DNA of 64,000 nucleotides from Phytophthora hibernalis (GCA_012656075.1 JAAKBF010000028.1:402788-466787); one strand, 5' to 3'; numbered from the stretch's first letter, positions 45,601 to 56,784 are shown. The notes: generated from the sequence alone by a model not told the origin. Numbers and translations: made by a program.

Positions 45601-46603
45601 TACATCAAGGTCGTGGACGGTCACTGCGTGCTCGTGCTAGTGTACGTCGATGACGTGCTGATTACCGGGAGTTCGCCCGAGCTGATCTCGCGCACGAAGA
45701 CGGACCTGAAGACGCGCTTCGAGATGACCGACAGCGGCAAGTGTGCGTTTGTTCTTGGGATCGAGCTGGTGGACGGCCCGGACGGCAGCGTGACCATGTG
45801 TCAGCGGCGATATGTGGACGACATCCTCAAGCGCTTCGCCATGGACGAGTGCAAGGCCGTGGTGAGTCCGGTGGACATGAGCACTCGACTGGTTCCAAGC
45901 GACGCGGCGACCAAGGTCAACGCCCCATTTCGCGAAGCTGTTGGTGCCTTGATGCACCTGATGACCGCCACGCGCCCGGACATCGCGTACGCCGTTGGCT
46001 ATGTGTCGCGCTTCATGGAGAACCCCAAGAAGAGCATTGGGTTGCGGTCAAGCGTATCTTTTCGCTACCTGCAAGGCACCAAGACGCATGGCATCTGCTT
46101 CAAGCCGGGCGACAAGATCGACTTTCGTGGCTACTCGGACGCGGACTGGGCCGGCGACCTGGCAGACCGCAAGTCGACTTCGGGCTACACGTTCATGCTA
46201 CTCGGTGCGCCTGTGAGCTGGGGCAGCAAGAAGCAGTCAAGTGTTTCGCTATCTACGAGCGAGGCGGAATACATCGCGCTGAGTCTGGCGATCCAAGAAG
46301 GAAAATGGATTCATCGCCTGCTGTGAGATCCTTGCTGCTGCCAACGAGACTGGCCCCGAACTCAAGATCCGCGAAGATAACCAGTCGTGCATCAAGATGA
46401 CGAAGAACCCGGTGAACCACGGCCGCGCCAAGCACATCGACATCAAGTACCACCACATCCGCGACGAAGTGAAGCGCGGTGAAGTGAAGCTCGAGTATTG
46501 CGAAACTTCTGTGATGCTGGCGGACATCATGACGAAGGCGCTTGCGGGACCTCGCCACATGGATCTGACGACGGCTCTCGGCATTCGTGGGACTTCGCAT
46601 TGA
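42605..46603 (+). CDS. Copia gag-pol polyprotein (frameshifted)
   Basis: Domain order is that of Ty1/copia. Gag starts MSPSTMSSAHDASTK, with a zinc knuckle CTYCGKLGHTVDKC near 43270. Protease is MWAVDSGATHHIC near 43500. The GAG-preintegrase motif is LHARMGHAPVEVLRKMV. Integrase has FDICGPM, VRHDGAREF and NGTAERAIRTI. Reverse transcriptase has KTKWVFK-type TKWVFKIKRKADG, IYGLKQASRVWNETF and VLVYVDDVLITG. RNase H has SDADWAGDLADRKSTSGY and STSEAEYIALSLA. It ends at 46603. Around eight one-base losses split the frame (for example near 43092, 43537, 43591, 43640, 44045, 44810 and 46060). Because the element is very young, these are probably sequence errors and the polyprotein was likely one open frame. 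Confidence 0.9.
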
Positions 46604-46608
46604 GGGCG

Positions 46609-46913
46609 TATTGAGGGTTACCGGTTTGGTATCGGTTATTGACCGTGAACCGGTTAGCCCGACCGGTCCAATCCGACACGATGATTACGGTGATTACGGT
46701 AAGTCGATTACGCCACCAATGATTGGACGAGTAGAATGATTGGACGCAAGCTGTGTCTATGTGGTAGGCTAGCTAAAGTAACTCCGATCAATCAATCACT
46801 TTCGAATCTTCCTTCTTCCCCTCAAGTGGTCAAGTGTCCTCGCTCGGTCTCGTCCAGAGTGCTGTCCTCCCTCCGCTCCGTCAAGCTTCGTTCAAGATCC
46901 ATACCTTCCATCA
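46609..46913 (+). repeat. Copia 3' LTR
   Basis: 305 bp, matching the 5' LTR except for losses of 1, 3, 2 and 1 bases. It is followed by the target duplication GCGCC. The bases just before it (GCATTGAGGGCG) are only weakly purine-rich for a polypurine tract. Confidence 0.92.
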
Positions 46914-46918
46914 GCGCC

Positions 46919-47695
46919 GAAGATGCTCTTGTTGATGTTGGCATACAAGCGATTCTCGCGAATGCACGTCTACACCTCGCGGAGGTGCTCGACGTGCACC
47001 TTGACACCGTCTCGCCTTCCGCAGCGGATGAGCACAAAATGTCATCGAGTACGTCTGTACAAACTGCCGCATTGGCCGGAAGAGCTGGGTCACCAGCCTA
47101 TTGAACGTGACTGGTGCATTTGATAGCCCTTGGGGCATCACCAGCCATTCCCATAGCATCCCGCTCGGGGTACTAACCGCTGTGAGCGGAATGTCCGACT
47201 CACGCATCAGCAGCTGATAGTAGCCATCGACCATGTCAGGCGCGCTGAAGATGGTGCATCCTGCCATGTTGTTCTGCAACACATCCTTTCGAGGATCGGC
47301 GTGGACGCCGGGATGGTGGCCGAGTTCAGCTTGTTGAACGCGTGCACCATGCCACTTCCGTTGGGTTTCTTTACGCAAAACGTCGGGGACGATGCGGCGA
47401 CTTCGACTCGCGCACCATGCCCGCGGCATACTTCGCTGTGAAGAAGGCGTCGATCACATCGACTTGCTCCTTCGGCAGTGGCCATTGTCGCGTAGTGCAG
47501 TACTTAGTGCCTGCACCAAGTCGATTTCGTGTCGGACACCTCGATCCGGAGGTAACACCGACGGTGGTTGTCGCTGACGACGTCCGAAAACTCCTTCAAG
47601 AGGGGAGTACGGGTCCGACGATCCTTCAAGATGGCCGCGCCATACCGCTTCTGCCTCGAAGAGGCCCTCTCGTCTTCCAGCACATCAGGGTCCAT
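46919..47695 (-). pseudogene. Gypsy reverse transcriptase (chromodomain element)
   Basis: RT blocks: HAFNKLNSATIP, FSAPDMVDGYYQLLMRESDI, MLWEWLVMPQGLSNAPVTFN and a YxDD-type catalytic site near 47048 in a shifted frame. The N-terminal connection from the protease (LLKEFSDVVSDN) lies at about 47600-47695. The C-terminal end meets the copia element at 46918. Confidence 0.8.
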
Positions 47696-47996
47696 GACCG
47701 TAGGGTGTTTAGCTCGACCGAGTCGTGTTCACGGTGGATAAGACCATCTCCTCAAGCTCGCCCGCCTTCAGCGAGTCGAGAAACTCGACATATGAGCTCC
47801 TCGAGCCCGAGTAGCTCTGCTACCGTAGGTAGCGGAGCCAGGTCCACGCCATCTTTGCGTTCTCCCGTGAGAACGTCTAGCACCCTGGGTGCAACCACCT
47901 TGTCAAGTGGTCCATCGCGGCGATCTCCGCTTGACATAGTCTTGCCGTGGCTGACCATTAGCGTCGTTCGTAGGAGCCTCCGCTCGACCATCTTCC

Positions 47997-48215
47997 TGTG
48001 CGCGAGACCCAGCTCAGCGTCTTTCCCTGCGTGGGCTGCCTCAGCTCGTACGCGTTGCGTAGTGGGAGCCCCTCGACCACCTTCTTGTACGCGAGCACCG
48101 ACTCTAGCGACTTGTCCTGCGTGGACTGCCTCAGCTCCAACGCTTTGCGTAGTGGGAGACCCTGGACCACTCTTGGTTGCGCGAGCCTTAGCTCCGGCGC
48201 CTTGGACGTCATCTG
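47997..48215 (-). repeat. 84-bp tandem repeat in the protease-RT spacer
   Basis: Two full copies and a partial copy encode VVQGLPLRKALELRQSTQ and VVEGLPLRNAYELRQPTQ type units. The unit is a multiple of three and lies between protease and RT of the gypsy element. Confidence 0.75.
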
Positions 48216-48263
48216 CCCCGGGGATAGAACGACGTTCTTGTTCTCGGAGTACCATGAGTCTCA

Positions 48264-49208
48264 TCATGAGCAACACACGGACCCCCTTCCATTCTCCCAC
48301 ATCCACCGACTCATGATCTCTCGAAGAGGTAGGGCACGCGGTCGACAAAGCCGAAGGCAGTTCAAGTACTTCGAAGTACCTGCGAAGTGCCGTTCGCCGC
48401 GTGGCACACGATGCTCGTGCACAAACTCGTCTCGGAGGGACATGACCCACCAGGGCTCTGTCCACGAGGGCTTGTGACTAGCACCAATGGTGCGACTCCA
48501 ATCTATCCACGGCTCATGCTTAGCAAGCCAGGGCATGCCGAGGATAAGATCGTACCGATCATCCATGTCCAGGACAATGAACGGTTCGACCGAGTTGAAG
48601 TCGTCAAACTTGACGTTTAAAGATATAGGAACCTTGCGTGTAGACACGATGGATCCAGTCGCCAGGCGAACAGATACACTTGTATTATGCTTAGAGGCTT
48701 CCAAAGCGCTAGCATATAATGCACTGTTCCTGGCCACACTGGCTTTCGTCGCGAAATCGTAGGACGCACCCGAATCGATCAGGATGGTCAACGGTTCTTC
48801 ATACCCTTTAACGCTGGCGGTGACGACCACGAGGTTAGACCGCGCGGCGGCCACGGAAAGACACAACAGTGTCGTCCCTGGGACTTGCTCCTTCGGAGGT
48901 GGAGGTGGCGGAACCGTCCTCGAAGAGGAGCGAAGTCTCCAGCAGGGCGTCCCGCGCCTACTGGGAGTCGCCGTTTCCGACCCCGTAGACTCGATCATGT
49001 TGAGGGACGGAGTGGCCTTGCCACGACCTGTCTTCCACGGGTTCGTCGGACAGTTCCGACGGAAATGACCAAGTTGGTTACAACCAAAGCAGCGACCACT
49101 CGCACGTTGGGTCCGCTGGGGACGAGCCGACTCGGCAGACGAGATCTCCATGGGAGTGGGACCTTCCCGTAGCCGTGCGACCCGCATAGCCCTGCGCCGA
49201 GCGCACAC
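48264..49208 (-). pseudogene. Gypsy zinc knuckle and aspartic protease
   Basis: A CCHC knuckle RCFGCNQLGHFRRNCP (about 49050-49095) is followed by a Pro-rich spacer and a retropepsin with TILIDSGASYDFATK (about 48776) and DLILGMPWLAKHEPWIDW. One open frame covers all of it. Confidence 0.85.
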
Positions 49209-49268
49209 AATGGTCTTCCAACATGGCGATGTGCCTCGTTGAACGTCTTCGGCTGACGGCGGAAGAGT

Positions 49269-49999
49269 TCAGTGCGAACCTCGCGGGCGGACACCGTCCA
49301 TGAAGACCGTCACCTTGACGTCCTCAGAGGGGAGCGCCAGCCATGGCGGCCTCGAGGTTCTGCAGTTCCATGACGTAGTCTTGGAGCGTGCGCTTCCCTT
49401 GCTTGCACCGCAAGAATAGCGACCGATAACGGTAGGCCACATTGGCCAGAAGGAACGTCGTGCGCAGCTCTTGTTCCATGAACGCCCACGAGGTGAAATA
49501 CCCCGGAGACGAAGTCTCTCGAGCCATCGCCCAGCGCGAGCCCGACCTCCCAGGTTAGACAGCGCGAAAGCGACCTGAGACCTTGACTCGTAGATCTGTC
49601 CAGCGCTGAGCGCTATCTCGATCTCGCGAATCCAGAAGACAAGGCTGTCGGACTCTTTGCCGTCAAACGTCGGAACCGACATCTTGACGGGCTTCGTAGC
49701 TCCTTGTCGCAAGGCGAACGGGCAGAACCCGAGGAGTCCGACTTGCCGCACTCTGCATCTCAGCTCGCATGGTCGTGCGAGCAGCCTCCTGCGCGGTGGC
49801 GCTCACGTGAGCAATCAGCGACGACTCGTACTTGTCGAAGCGTTCCACGCGCGACCCTTTGATGCTCCGCAGGTAGGTTGGGGAATCCAGCGAATGCTGC
49901 TTCGCCCAGGCTGACCATCTTCTCAAGAGTTGCCCAGTGGGCGTCCGTGAGATGAGGAAAGTCCTGCCGGGACGGCAGCCTGCTCCCTGAGTCTTCCAT
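49269..49999 (-). pseudogene. Gypsy gag capsid region
   Basis: The start at 49999 (MEDSGSRLPSRQDFPHLTDA) is followed in shifting frames by VERFDKYESSLIAHVSATAQ, KMSVPTFDGKESDSLVFWIR and LRTTFLLANVAYRYRSLFLR, the usual gypsy capsid pattern. It ends at VKVTVFMDGV before the zinc knuckle. Confidence 0.7.
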
Positions 50000-50064
50000 T
50001 CTCCAAGAGATCTTGATTGTAGAAAACCGCGCCGGTCGCGAGATTGACTACAAGTGCTACCAGG

Positions 50065-50362
50065 TGTGACGGGGTCACACCTTTAAACGTTAATGCGTAA
50101 CCACAACAGACGCCTGGCGTCTCTGTTGTAAGCTGGCCTTCCAGTCATTTCCGGGTACCGAGTACCAAACGACTTGCGAACTTCCGGGTTAAAGTTAAAC
50201 TGACTGTATTAATCTCACTTGTAGTTCTAACTACTGTTAACTATCTGCATACTAAACTTCTGTACTCCAAATGGATGGCTCTCCATCAACCGTCTACCTT
50301 AAGTCCGATTCGTATCTAGTCTAAAATACACAATCGTACTTAGCCGGGAGCCAGGTGTCACA
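50065..50362 (-). repeat. 5' LTR of the chromodomain gypsy
   Basis: On the minus strand it begins TGTGACACCTGG (50362) and ends CCCCGTCACA (50065), with 6-bp inverted termini TGTGAC/GTCACA. The next bases, CCTGGTAGCACTTGTAGTC, supply a primer-binding site starting TGG. The same site occurs beside the LTR at 54036. Confidence 0.7.
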
Positions 50363-50531
50363 CACCAACATGTGGGCCATGTACTCATACTTAGGCGGAC
50401 TTGTGTGGACCACACGGAAGAACATGGGTCTCCCCTTTCATAAGTTCTTTTGCACGGCAAACGGTGTCGGCCAGCGTGGCCCTGTTACAGCCAGCGTCTC
50501 ATCGTCCCGATACGTCATGCGTATCCGATCG

Positions 50532-52045
50532 CTAGATCACTCGTGGCTCTCGTAATGTGAGCCAGTTCGTAGTCTGGAAGGCGTGACAGCGCTCGGCAAG
50601 CGCGTTCAGCTTGCCTGGCTTGTATTCAACGCGGAAGTATTCCGCGAAGAATGACAACCAGCGTGCCATCCGCTGTGACAGGTGTGGCGAATTGGTCGCC
50701 GTCCGTAAGGACGCGTGGTCGGTGTAGATCACAAAGGGTGTTGAGCCCAGAAGATGCCGGAACTTCACCAGGGCGTATTTCATTGCGAGGAGCTCCTTGT
50801 TGTGCACAGGGTAGTTCCTTCGGCGGCCTTAAGCTGCCTGGATTGGAACAGATAACTCTCGTGTCCTTCCTCATCGTTTTGCAACAGCGCGCATCGGTCT
50901 GTGGAGGCGTCACAGACGACACTGAACGGCTTCGTCTCGTCCGGCAGAGCCAGGACCGGTGCGTGAAGGCTCACCTTGATGCTGTCAAACGCGCCCTGGT
51001 GGTGGCTTAGCGCCACTCAATGTCCTTTATCAGCAAATCGGACAAGGGCTTTGCCAACCCGGCGTATCCGCACTGTACTTGTGCAAGTAGTTGGCCAAAC
51101 CCAGCCACCTACGCAGATCCTTTTGGGATCTCGGCGTCGGCCAGGCTGAGATGGCTCGGACCTTCTCGGGGTCTGCTAGAACGCCGACGCTGCTGAATAA
51201 AAGCCGAGAACTTTGATTTCTCCGGCGGCAAAGACGCACTTGTCGATGTTGGCACAGCTCTTGTTGGCTCATGACCTCAAACACTCGACGGAGGTGCTCA
51301 AGGTGTATTCCAGCAGCCATCTTGCCTTCCTCGACACGGCTATGGACGAAGATGTCGTCGAAGTACGTCTGCGTGATGGCGCGCAACGGTCGGAACTTGC
51401 TGCGTGACCAAGGCGATTGAAAGTCGCTGGGGCATTGGACAGGCCCTGCGGCACCACTAGCCATTCCCAAAGCATCCCGCTAAGGATGCTGACCGCGGTG
51501 AGCGGTATGTCGCTCTGACGCATCAGGGTCTGGTAGTACCCGTCCACCAGATCCAGTGCGCTGTATAGCCCACAGTCGGCCATGTTGTTTAACAACACAT
51601 CCTTTCAAAGGATGGGTGTCTGGGCCGGCACCGTCGCGCTGTTCAGCTTGTTATAGGCGTGAAAGAGACGACACTTCCCGTTCGTCTTGCGAACGCAGAA
51701 TGGGCGTCGAGTGCGGAACTTTGATTCTCGCCCATGCCTGCGCCTTGGCGACAAAGAAGGCACCAATGACTTCGCACTGCTCACGGGACAGTGGTGACTG
51801 CCTGGTGACACAGTATTTTCAGGCACGAGGTCAATCTCGTGCCGCACGCCTCGGTTTCGGAGGGAGTTGGGATGGTGGGTCCTTAGACACCACATCCGAG
51901 AATTCCCGGACAAGCCGTAGGCCGGATCATTTGGCTTCTTGAGAATCTCAGAACCCACGCGTTGCGCACAGTTTCCTGAACTCCCCAGGACGTCCTCGTC
52001 CGTTACAGAGGCCGTCAGGGTGGACACCGGTCGTAGGAGCACCAT
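50532..52045 (-). pseudogene. RT and RNase H of the second gypsy
   Basis: RT: YNKLNSATVPAQTPIL, LYSALDLVDGYYQTLMRQSD, MLWEWLVVPQGLSNAPATFN and the catalytic TYFDDIFVHSRVEEG near 51370, then GVLADPEKVRAISAWPTP. RNase H: VVCDASTDRCALLQN, NKELLAMKYALVKFRHLLGS and EYKPGKLNALAERCHAF. Shifts occur about every 200-300 bp. Confidence 0.85.
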
Positions 52046-52863
52046 CTCGAGATCCCGCCGGCTTTAGATCGGCCAGAAAGTCGCTCATCGACATTTTTCG
52101 AGATTCGGAAGCTCTGACATCTCTGGCAGGGTTTCTAGTTGCACCGACCTGTGCGGCCAGTCTCGCCGTCGAAGATATGATAGCATTCTTCTTCTGGCGG
52201 CGCCGAGAGAGCCTACCGACTCAAGTTTCGTCCCAAAGCTTCGGTTTGACATCTGGTCGAGACACTTGGCGAGGTACTCTGTTAGCCACAGCCGTCTTCT
52301 GGCGTGGTTCTTCGTTACTCACTGCCTTATCTTGCCTCGGTACAGCGCCTAAGGCCTGTATTGGCCCGTGTGGAACTGCGTTACCACACTAGAGGCGCTG
52401 CTAGCGACCTCCGCGCTGGCCACGGTCTCGACTCTTCGTTCATGTGGGCTTGTGCCCTCTCATAGACGGGCTCGTCCTTCGCGGACTTCGTCGATGCCCA
52501 TACGGCGCAACAACTTGGTGCGCTGGAAGATGCTGGCGTTGCATCTTCCCTCGCGGGTCTGGATGTACCCAAGACCCTGGGATTGCTGCAGGTTCGTTAG
52601 CAGCAGAGGCCTCCTGTATCCATCGGCGTCCATTAGAGCGAGTTCGGACAGAGGTGGGAACATTACTCACCAAGGCTCTGTCAGAAGCCGCAGGCCGGCT
52701 AACTCTTATGGCTTTGCACGCCAGTCGATCCAGGGCTCATGCGTTTCGAGCCATGGCATGCCCAGGATCAAGTCATACTTGTCCATCTCAAGAACGAGGA
52801 ATCGTTCAGTCGAGTCGAAGTCTTCGAACTTGACTGCAAGATCCAGAAGGACCTTAGGTACTT

Positions 52864-53960
52864 CTACCACAGACCGGTGGCAAGTCTGACTGAGACTTGC
52901 CCGTTGCCTTTGCTCTCTCGCAGAGCATCGGCGTATTTGTCCCCATTCCGGGCGACCGACTGGCGGCGTGCAAAGTTCTTGGACGCCCCAGAATCAATCA
53001 GAATTCTTAAGGGATGATTGTATCCCCGTACACTTGCGTGTACTACAAGCAGCCCTCCACTGCCCTTCTTCGCTTCAGAGTCAGAGACTCTCAGGGCTAA
53101 ACCTCCATGGTGCGCGCCATCCGCGCACCTCTCATGAAAGCTTAGTCTTTCCCCAGCAGGGCGCCCCGCCCTACTGGTTGCCTGCGTTCCTGGCCTTGGG
53201 ATCGCGGCTTCTGCCAGCGACCCTTGGGACCAGAAGGGCGAGGAGGAAACGCCTCCACCAGCGGGACAGGCACGTTTCATGTGCCCGATCTTGCCGCAGC
53301 CGAAGCAGCGTATGTCGTTCTGCTCGGCCAGGCCCAAGTCCATAGGAACAGGACCTCCGCCAGTTCCTTGGCCGGCACTGCCTACGGCAGTGCCCGTGGA
53401 TGAAGAGTGCCAAGCAGACACAGGAGTGCGAGCCTGTTTGTGGCTGTACTCCTCTTGAGCGACCTGGACGGCCGCTTCCATGGTGTTGGCCTGCACGCGG
53501 AATAGTTGTGTGCGTGCGGGACCAACTCTCAGACCGTCCATGAACACGGTAACCTTGATGTGTTCCGGTAGAGGGTTCCCCACCAGAGACGCCGCGAGTA
53601 CTCGCATCTCCTGGATATACTCGTGCAGCTCACGCTTCCCTTGCTTACAGGCGAGGAAGCGAGAGCGCTGGCGATACTCATAGTTCGTCGGTAGAAATGC
53701 GGCTCTAAGCTGTTCACACAGCTGGACCCGCCGATGTTTCACATCATGTGGGCCCCGAAAACCGGGCATGCAGGTTACCCTGTACGTGGGCGATGAACCC
53801 TTGTTCATAAGCGTCGAACGCACTCACGCGTTCGACCTGCTCGGCTGTGTTGACATTACCAAGCTGTGCAAGGCATCTCTTCCAAAGATGCCTGCCATCT
53901 TCCGGACCGACTCGAACTGCGAGTCGGTCAAGTGAAACTCACTGCGATCCTTATTGGCTC
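52864..53960 (-). pseudogene. Gag, zinc knuckle and protease of the second gypsy
   Basis: Gag capsid blocks (FHLTDSQFESVRKMAGIFG at about 53940, LPTNYEYRQRSRFLACKQGK, LHEYIQEMRVLAASLVGNPL, VTVFMDGLRVGPARTQLF) lead to a knuckle RCFGCGKIGHMKRACP near 53290. The protease has RILIDSGASKNFARRQSV near 53000. The region 52050-52860 before RT is poorly conserved spacer. Confidence 0.85.
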
Positions 53961-54035
53961 ACTTCTTGAGACCACAGAGGATCAGGTAGTTCAATCTACC
54001 CGCGTAGGTGTAGGATTGACTACAGTGCTACCAAG

Positions 54036-54365
54036 TGTGACGGGGTCACACAAGCACCTTGCTTGAGGAAGCGTAGCTTCAAGTATACAAACTCTTAGTG
54101 AACGGCAGTTCACGAGCTCCTGGTCTGCTGGAGCTGAGTGGCTAGAATAGCGTAGTTTAAAGACTGAGTGTATTTGTAGGTGTACCTTAAATTGGCCTGT
54201 AATACAATTTCTAAGTAACCTATAGTTTGTCCTATATGTAATATGAACTGTTGGCTGTGGCACGTCGGTGACGTGGCCCTGGTGTCCTCCACACCATAAG
54301 TGACGTGGAGTCGATGTATCCATCTTAGAAGAGTGACCCTGTCACTTTCTGGTAGCCCCGCTACA
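54036..54365 (-). repeat. LTR of the second gypsy (approximate)
   Basis: Its inner end is well supported: ...CCCCGTCACA followed by TTGGTAGCACTGTAGTC, as in the neighbouring element. The outer end is taken as TGTAGCGGGGC at 54365 because it starts with TG, but no second copy confirms it. Confidence 0.5.
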
Positions 54366-54607
54366 GATGTCGACACTGAGCGATGGGCGTTTTTGTAGGA
54401 AAGACGGAGGTCGGATTCCTACCCCGTTTTCATAACCGCGGGACCAGGCCTGTGACTTGGGGAGTCTCGATCGGAGGCAATGTTTACGCCCCGATCTACA
54501 ACCCGACCGACGGACCTCGATCTGGCAACTCGACGGACCCCGATCTAGCAACAGAAAACCCCAGTCAACAACTCGAAGACCCGATCAACAACTCCGACCG
54601 ACCTCGA

Positions 54608-55121
54608 TGTGACAATGCGGTCACGTGATCAGGGCAAATCAGGACAGCGATGATGGGTAAGCACGATGGGAAGTGATAGGAAGAAAGCCAGAGAACCAAC
54701 GAGTGGCGAGGGAGGCACTGATGGATAGGACAACATAAGGCTCAGTCCCGAATTCTCTTTGTGAAACGCAAGTGGTTTCCTTCGTTCCAAGAGCCAACAG
54801 CCTCGACCGAGAAGATCCCCAAGATAAGTCGGCTCCGTCGTCTGCTGCTGGTTCGGTGTACTCAGCCCCCAACATCCGTGCCAATAGGAGGTACACGTTA
54901 AACGATACCGTCCAGGCGTTGCTGATAACCTGACGCCGAAGACGAAGAACGCACTGGCCCGATAACGCCGTGCACAACCGACACCGGCCCGATAACGCCG
55001 CACGCCCAAGGTCAAGGAGGACATCGTCACGCACCACGAGTGAGACGTCAGAGCGAGCGACGCAGAGCGAGGAGAATCGCTGCCTGAAAGCACTTCCGGG
55101 TTCCTAACCAACTGGATCACA
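54608..55121 (-). repeat. Probable 3' LTR of the third gypsy lineage
   Basis: On the minus strand a polypurine tract GGGTGGGG (55122-55129) directly precedes TGTGATCCAGTTGG, and the segment ends ATTGTCACA at 54608, giving TGTGA/TCACA termini over 514 bp. Inside is a tandem duplication of GGCGTTATCGGGCC (about 54958-55000). No second copy is in the window. Confidence 0.5.
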
Positions 55122-55224
55122 CCCCACCCAGATATACGCTACTCAAACAACTGGGAATTTGCCCGACGATAGCGCGAAGGGTTTGTCAGAGGACGACTTT
55201 GCAGAGTTCTGCTTGAGACGCCGT

Positions 55225-56784
55225 TCAGGAGCCCTTGGGTCTGAGGGTGATAGGCGGCCCCGAACAACTGCTTGATGCGTAGAAGGACTGCGCCAACTCC
55301 GAGATGAAGTTCGAGCCTCTGTCGCTCAGCAATCGTTCCGGCACTCCATGTCGCGACATCACCTCATCGACCATGACATTAACAAAAGTGAGCGTGTCAA
55401 GCGCTGCCTGCGAAATCACTCGTCCACCGTGTGAAGTGTACTTGTTCCCACGTTCCGTGGTCCACAGCAGCCACAACCAGTAGCGAAAAAGGGCCGACAG
55501 ATCCTGAATGGGCATCCTTTGCATTCGTCCGTTCTTCCACAGGCGATGGCCTTTGCCGCTTCCACGCCAGTACACGCCCGGACGTACTCGGCGACATCCT
55601 TCTTCCAGCCTGTCAGTACGCCTTCCTAACCTTGTCCATAGTCTTAACTTGCCCCATTGGGCCGACAGCACGTCAGCGTGACAGTACACCGTTCACCTAA
55701 TTAGTCGTGCCACGACTATTTACCGTGCAGTTCGAACTCCTCCCCACCTTGTTTTGAAAACCGTCCTTCTCAAAAGCTACTTCCCAACAGTCAAGGTAAA
55801 ATACACCATGTAACCGCCTTGTTGAGATCTATCAGAATTCAGGTCTTTCTTGATTTAAGGTAAAAATGATAATATTTTCAAAACCTGTGGAATGATTACC
55901 AGTGGTGCATGACTTTTTAGGTCCACGACTATTTAGGGTAAACGGTGTAGTGCAGGATAGTCTCTATAAAAGGAAGAGGATGTCGGTACAGTAACCGTTC
56001 GTGGGACCGGCGCGGGCCTTCAAGTGCACACGACGAATCAACATGTCGTTCTTGACGACGTAGTGAGGAGCCATTTGCGTATCCGTACCCGGAGCAGGGG
56101 GTCCAGGCGGGCACCGGCCTCGAAAGCGATCAAAGCTTGGATCCCGGCGTCCTCTTTTGTTCGGCCACGAAAATGTCGCGGTCAGTCCGAAGATGTCCAC
56201 TGGTGAGATGGCCGTCTGCTCCCTCTCATCAGCGTAGGCGTCGTCGTTAGCACGGCGTCCTCGTAGTCCAGTAGTACTTCGCCGGCGTCTACCATGGACG
56301 GATCTCCCGACGGAGCAGCGTTCGCGTTGACCTCAGAGTCCGGCGTCCGGCCGAGGAGATGCGAATCGTGCTCCCGGCTTCGTGAGAACGTCGTCCTCCG
56401 AGCGATACGCCGTTGAGGTCCCTCCATGTCCGCAGCAGGATCGGCGGCGTCAGAATCCATGAAACGAGGCTCTCCGACTTGGACAAGACCCGGATCGTCG
56501 AAGCCCGAGTCGTTCAGCAGGTCACGCATTGAAAAAGCGGCGATTGTGTTCCAATGGAGCCGAGAAAGACCATCCATGTGGCCCATGCTCGTGCCCGCCG
56601 TATGATAGACCTTGAAGCGTAACTGCGATAACTCCATTGTCCAACGGGCAAGCTTAGCATTACTGGTACGGTTGCTCTCGTTAAACACAGACGAAGGTCT
56701 TGTGATCAGTGAATAGGTCGATCTCGCGTCGGTCGAGGTAGCAACAGAACTTCCGTGTTGCCCAAAACAATCCCCAGCATTCAA
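55225..56784 (-). pseudogene. RNase H C-terminus and truncated integrase (third gypsy)
   Basis: The RNase H end has FKVYHTAGTSMGHMDGLSRL. A long acidic spacer follows (EPRFMDSDAADPAADMEG). After the MITE the integrase resumes with GWKKDVAEYVRACTG, then MSRHGVPERLLSDRGSNFIS, the second catalytic Asp. It stops soon after SELAQSFYA at about 55225, so the Glu block is missing. Confidence 0.75.
55685..55949. mobile_element. MITE inserted in the third gypsy
   Basis: TA at 55685-55686 is followed by CACCGTTCACCTAATTAGTC. The right end reads inward as CACCGTTTACCCTAAATAGT, with TA at 55948-55949. Removing about 263 bp rejoins gypsy pol sequence coding for the integrase zinc region. The ends allow a TA-duplicating family like those at 10844 and 24238. 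Confidence 0.75.

Larger units (their letters stand above)
42289..46913 (+). mobile_element. Young Ty1/copia retrotransposon
   Basis: Complete element: 5' LTR 42289-42600 (312 bp), primer site starting GGTTATGAGCCC at 42601, gag-pol 42605-46603, 3' LTR 46609-46913 (305 bp). The 5-bp target duplication GCGCC lies at 42284-42288 and 46914-46918, and removing the element restores the gypsy RT frame. The LTRs begin TATTGAGGG rather than TG and end CCATCA. By eye they differ only by four small indels, all missing bases in the 3' copy, and by no substitution, so insertion was recent. Confidence 0.93.
39284..50362 (-). mobile_element. Chromodomain Ty3/gypsy retrotransposon, split by a copia insertion
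   Basis: On the minus strand the order is 5' LTR (50362-50065), primer site, gag (from 49999), zinc knuckle, protease, RT, [copia insertion 42289-46913], RNase H, integrase, chromodomain. The RT block resumes exactly across the copia element, with GCGCC duplicated at both junctions. Internal length without the insertion is about 6 kb. The region past the chromodomain decays and no 3' LTR was recognised. It lies against, and may have inserted into, the related gypsy at 50363-54365. Confidence 0.85.
50363..54365 (-). mobile_element. Second, related Ty3/gypsy element, 3'-truncated
   Basis: On the minus strand the order is LTR (about 54365-54036), gag, zinc knuckle, protease, RT, RNase H. It then stops at 50363, where the LTR of the neighbouring gypsy begins; integrase and 3' LTR are absent. 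Protein blocks and primer site match the chromodomain element closely but not identically, so the two are sister lineages. Confidence 0.8.

Noticed and set aside
47342..48316. 324-codon plus-strand ORF
   Set aside because: Antisense shadow of the gypsy protease-RT spacer; Ser/Arg/Pro-rich with no domain, while the opposite strand carries clear retroelement motifs.
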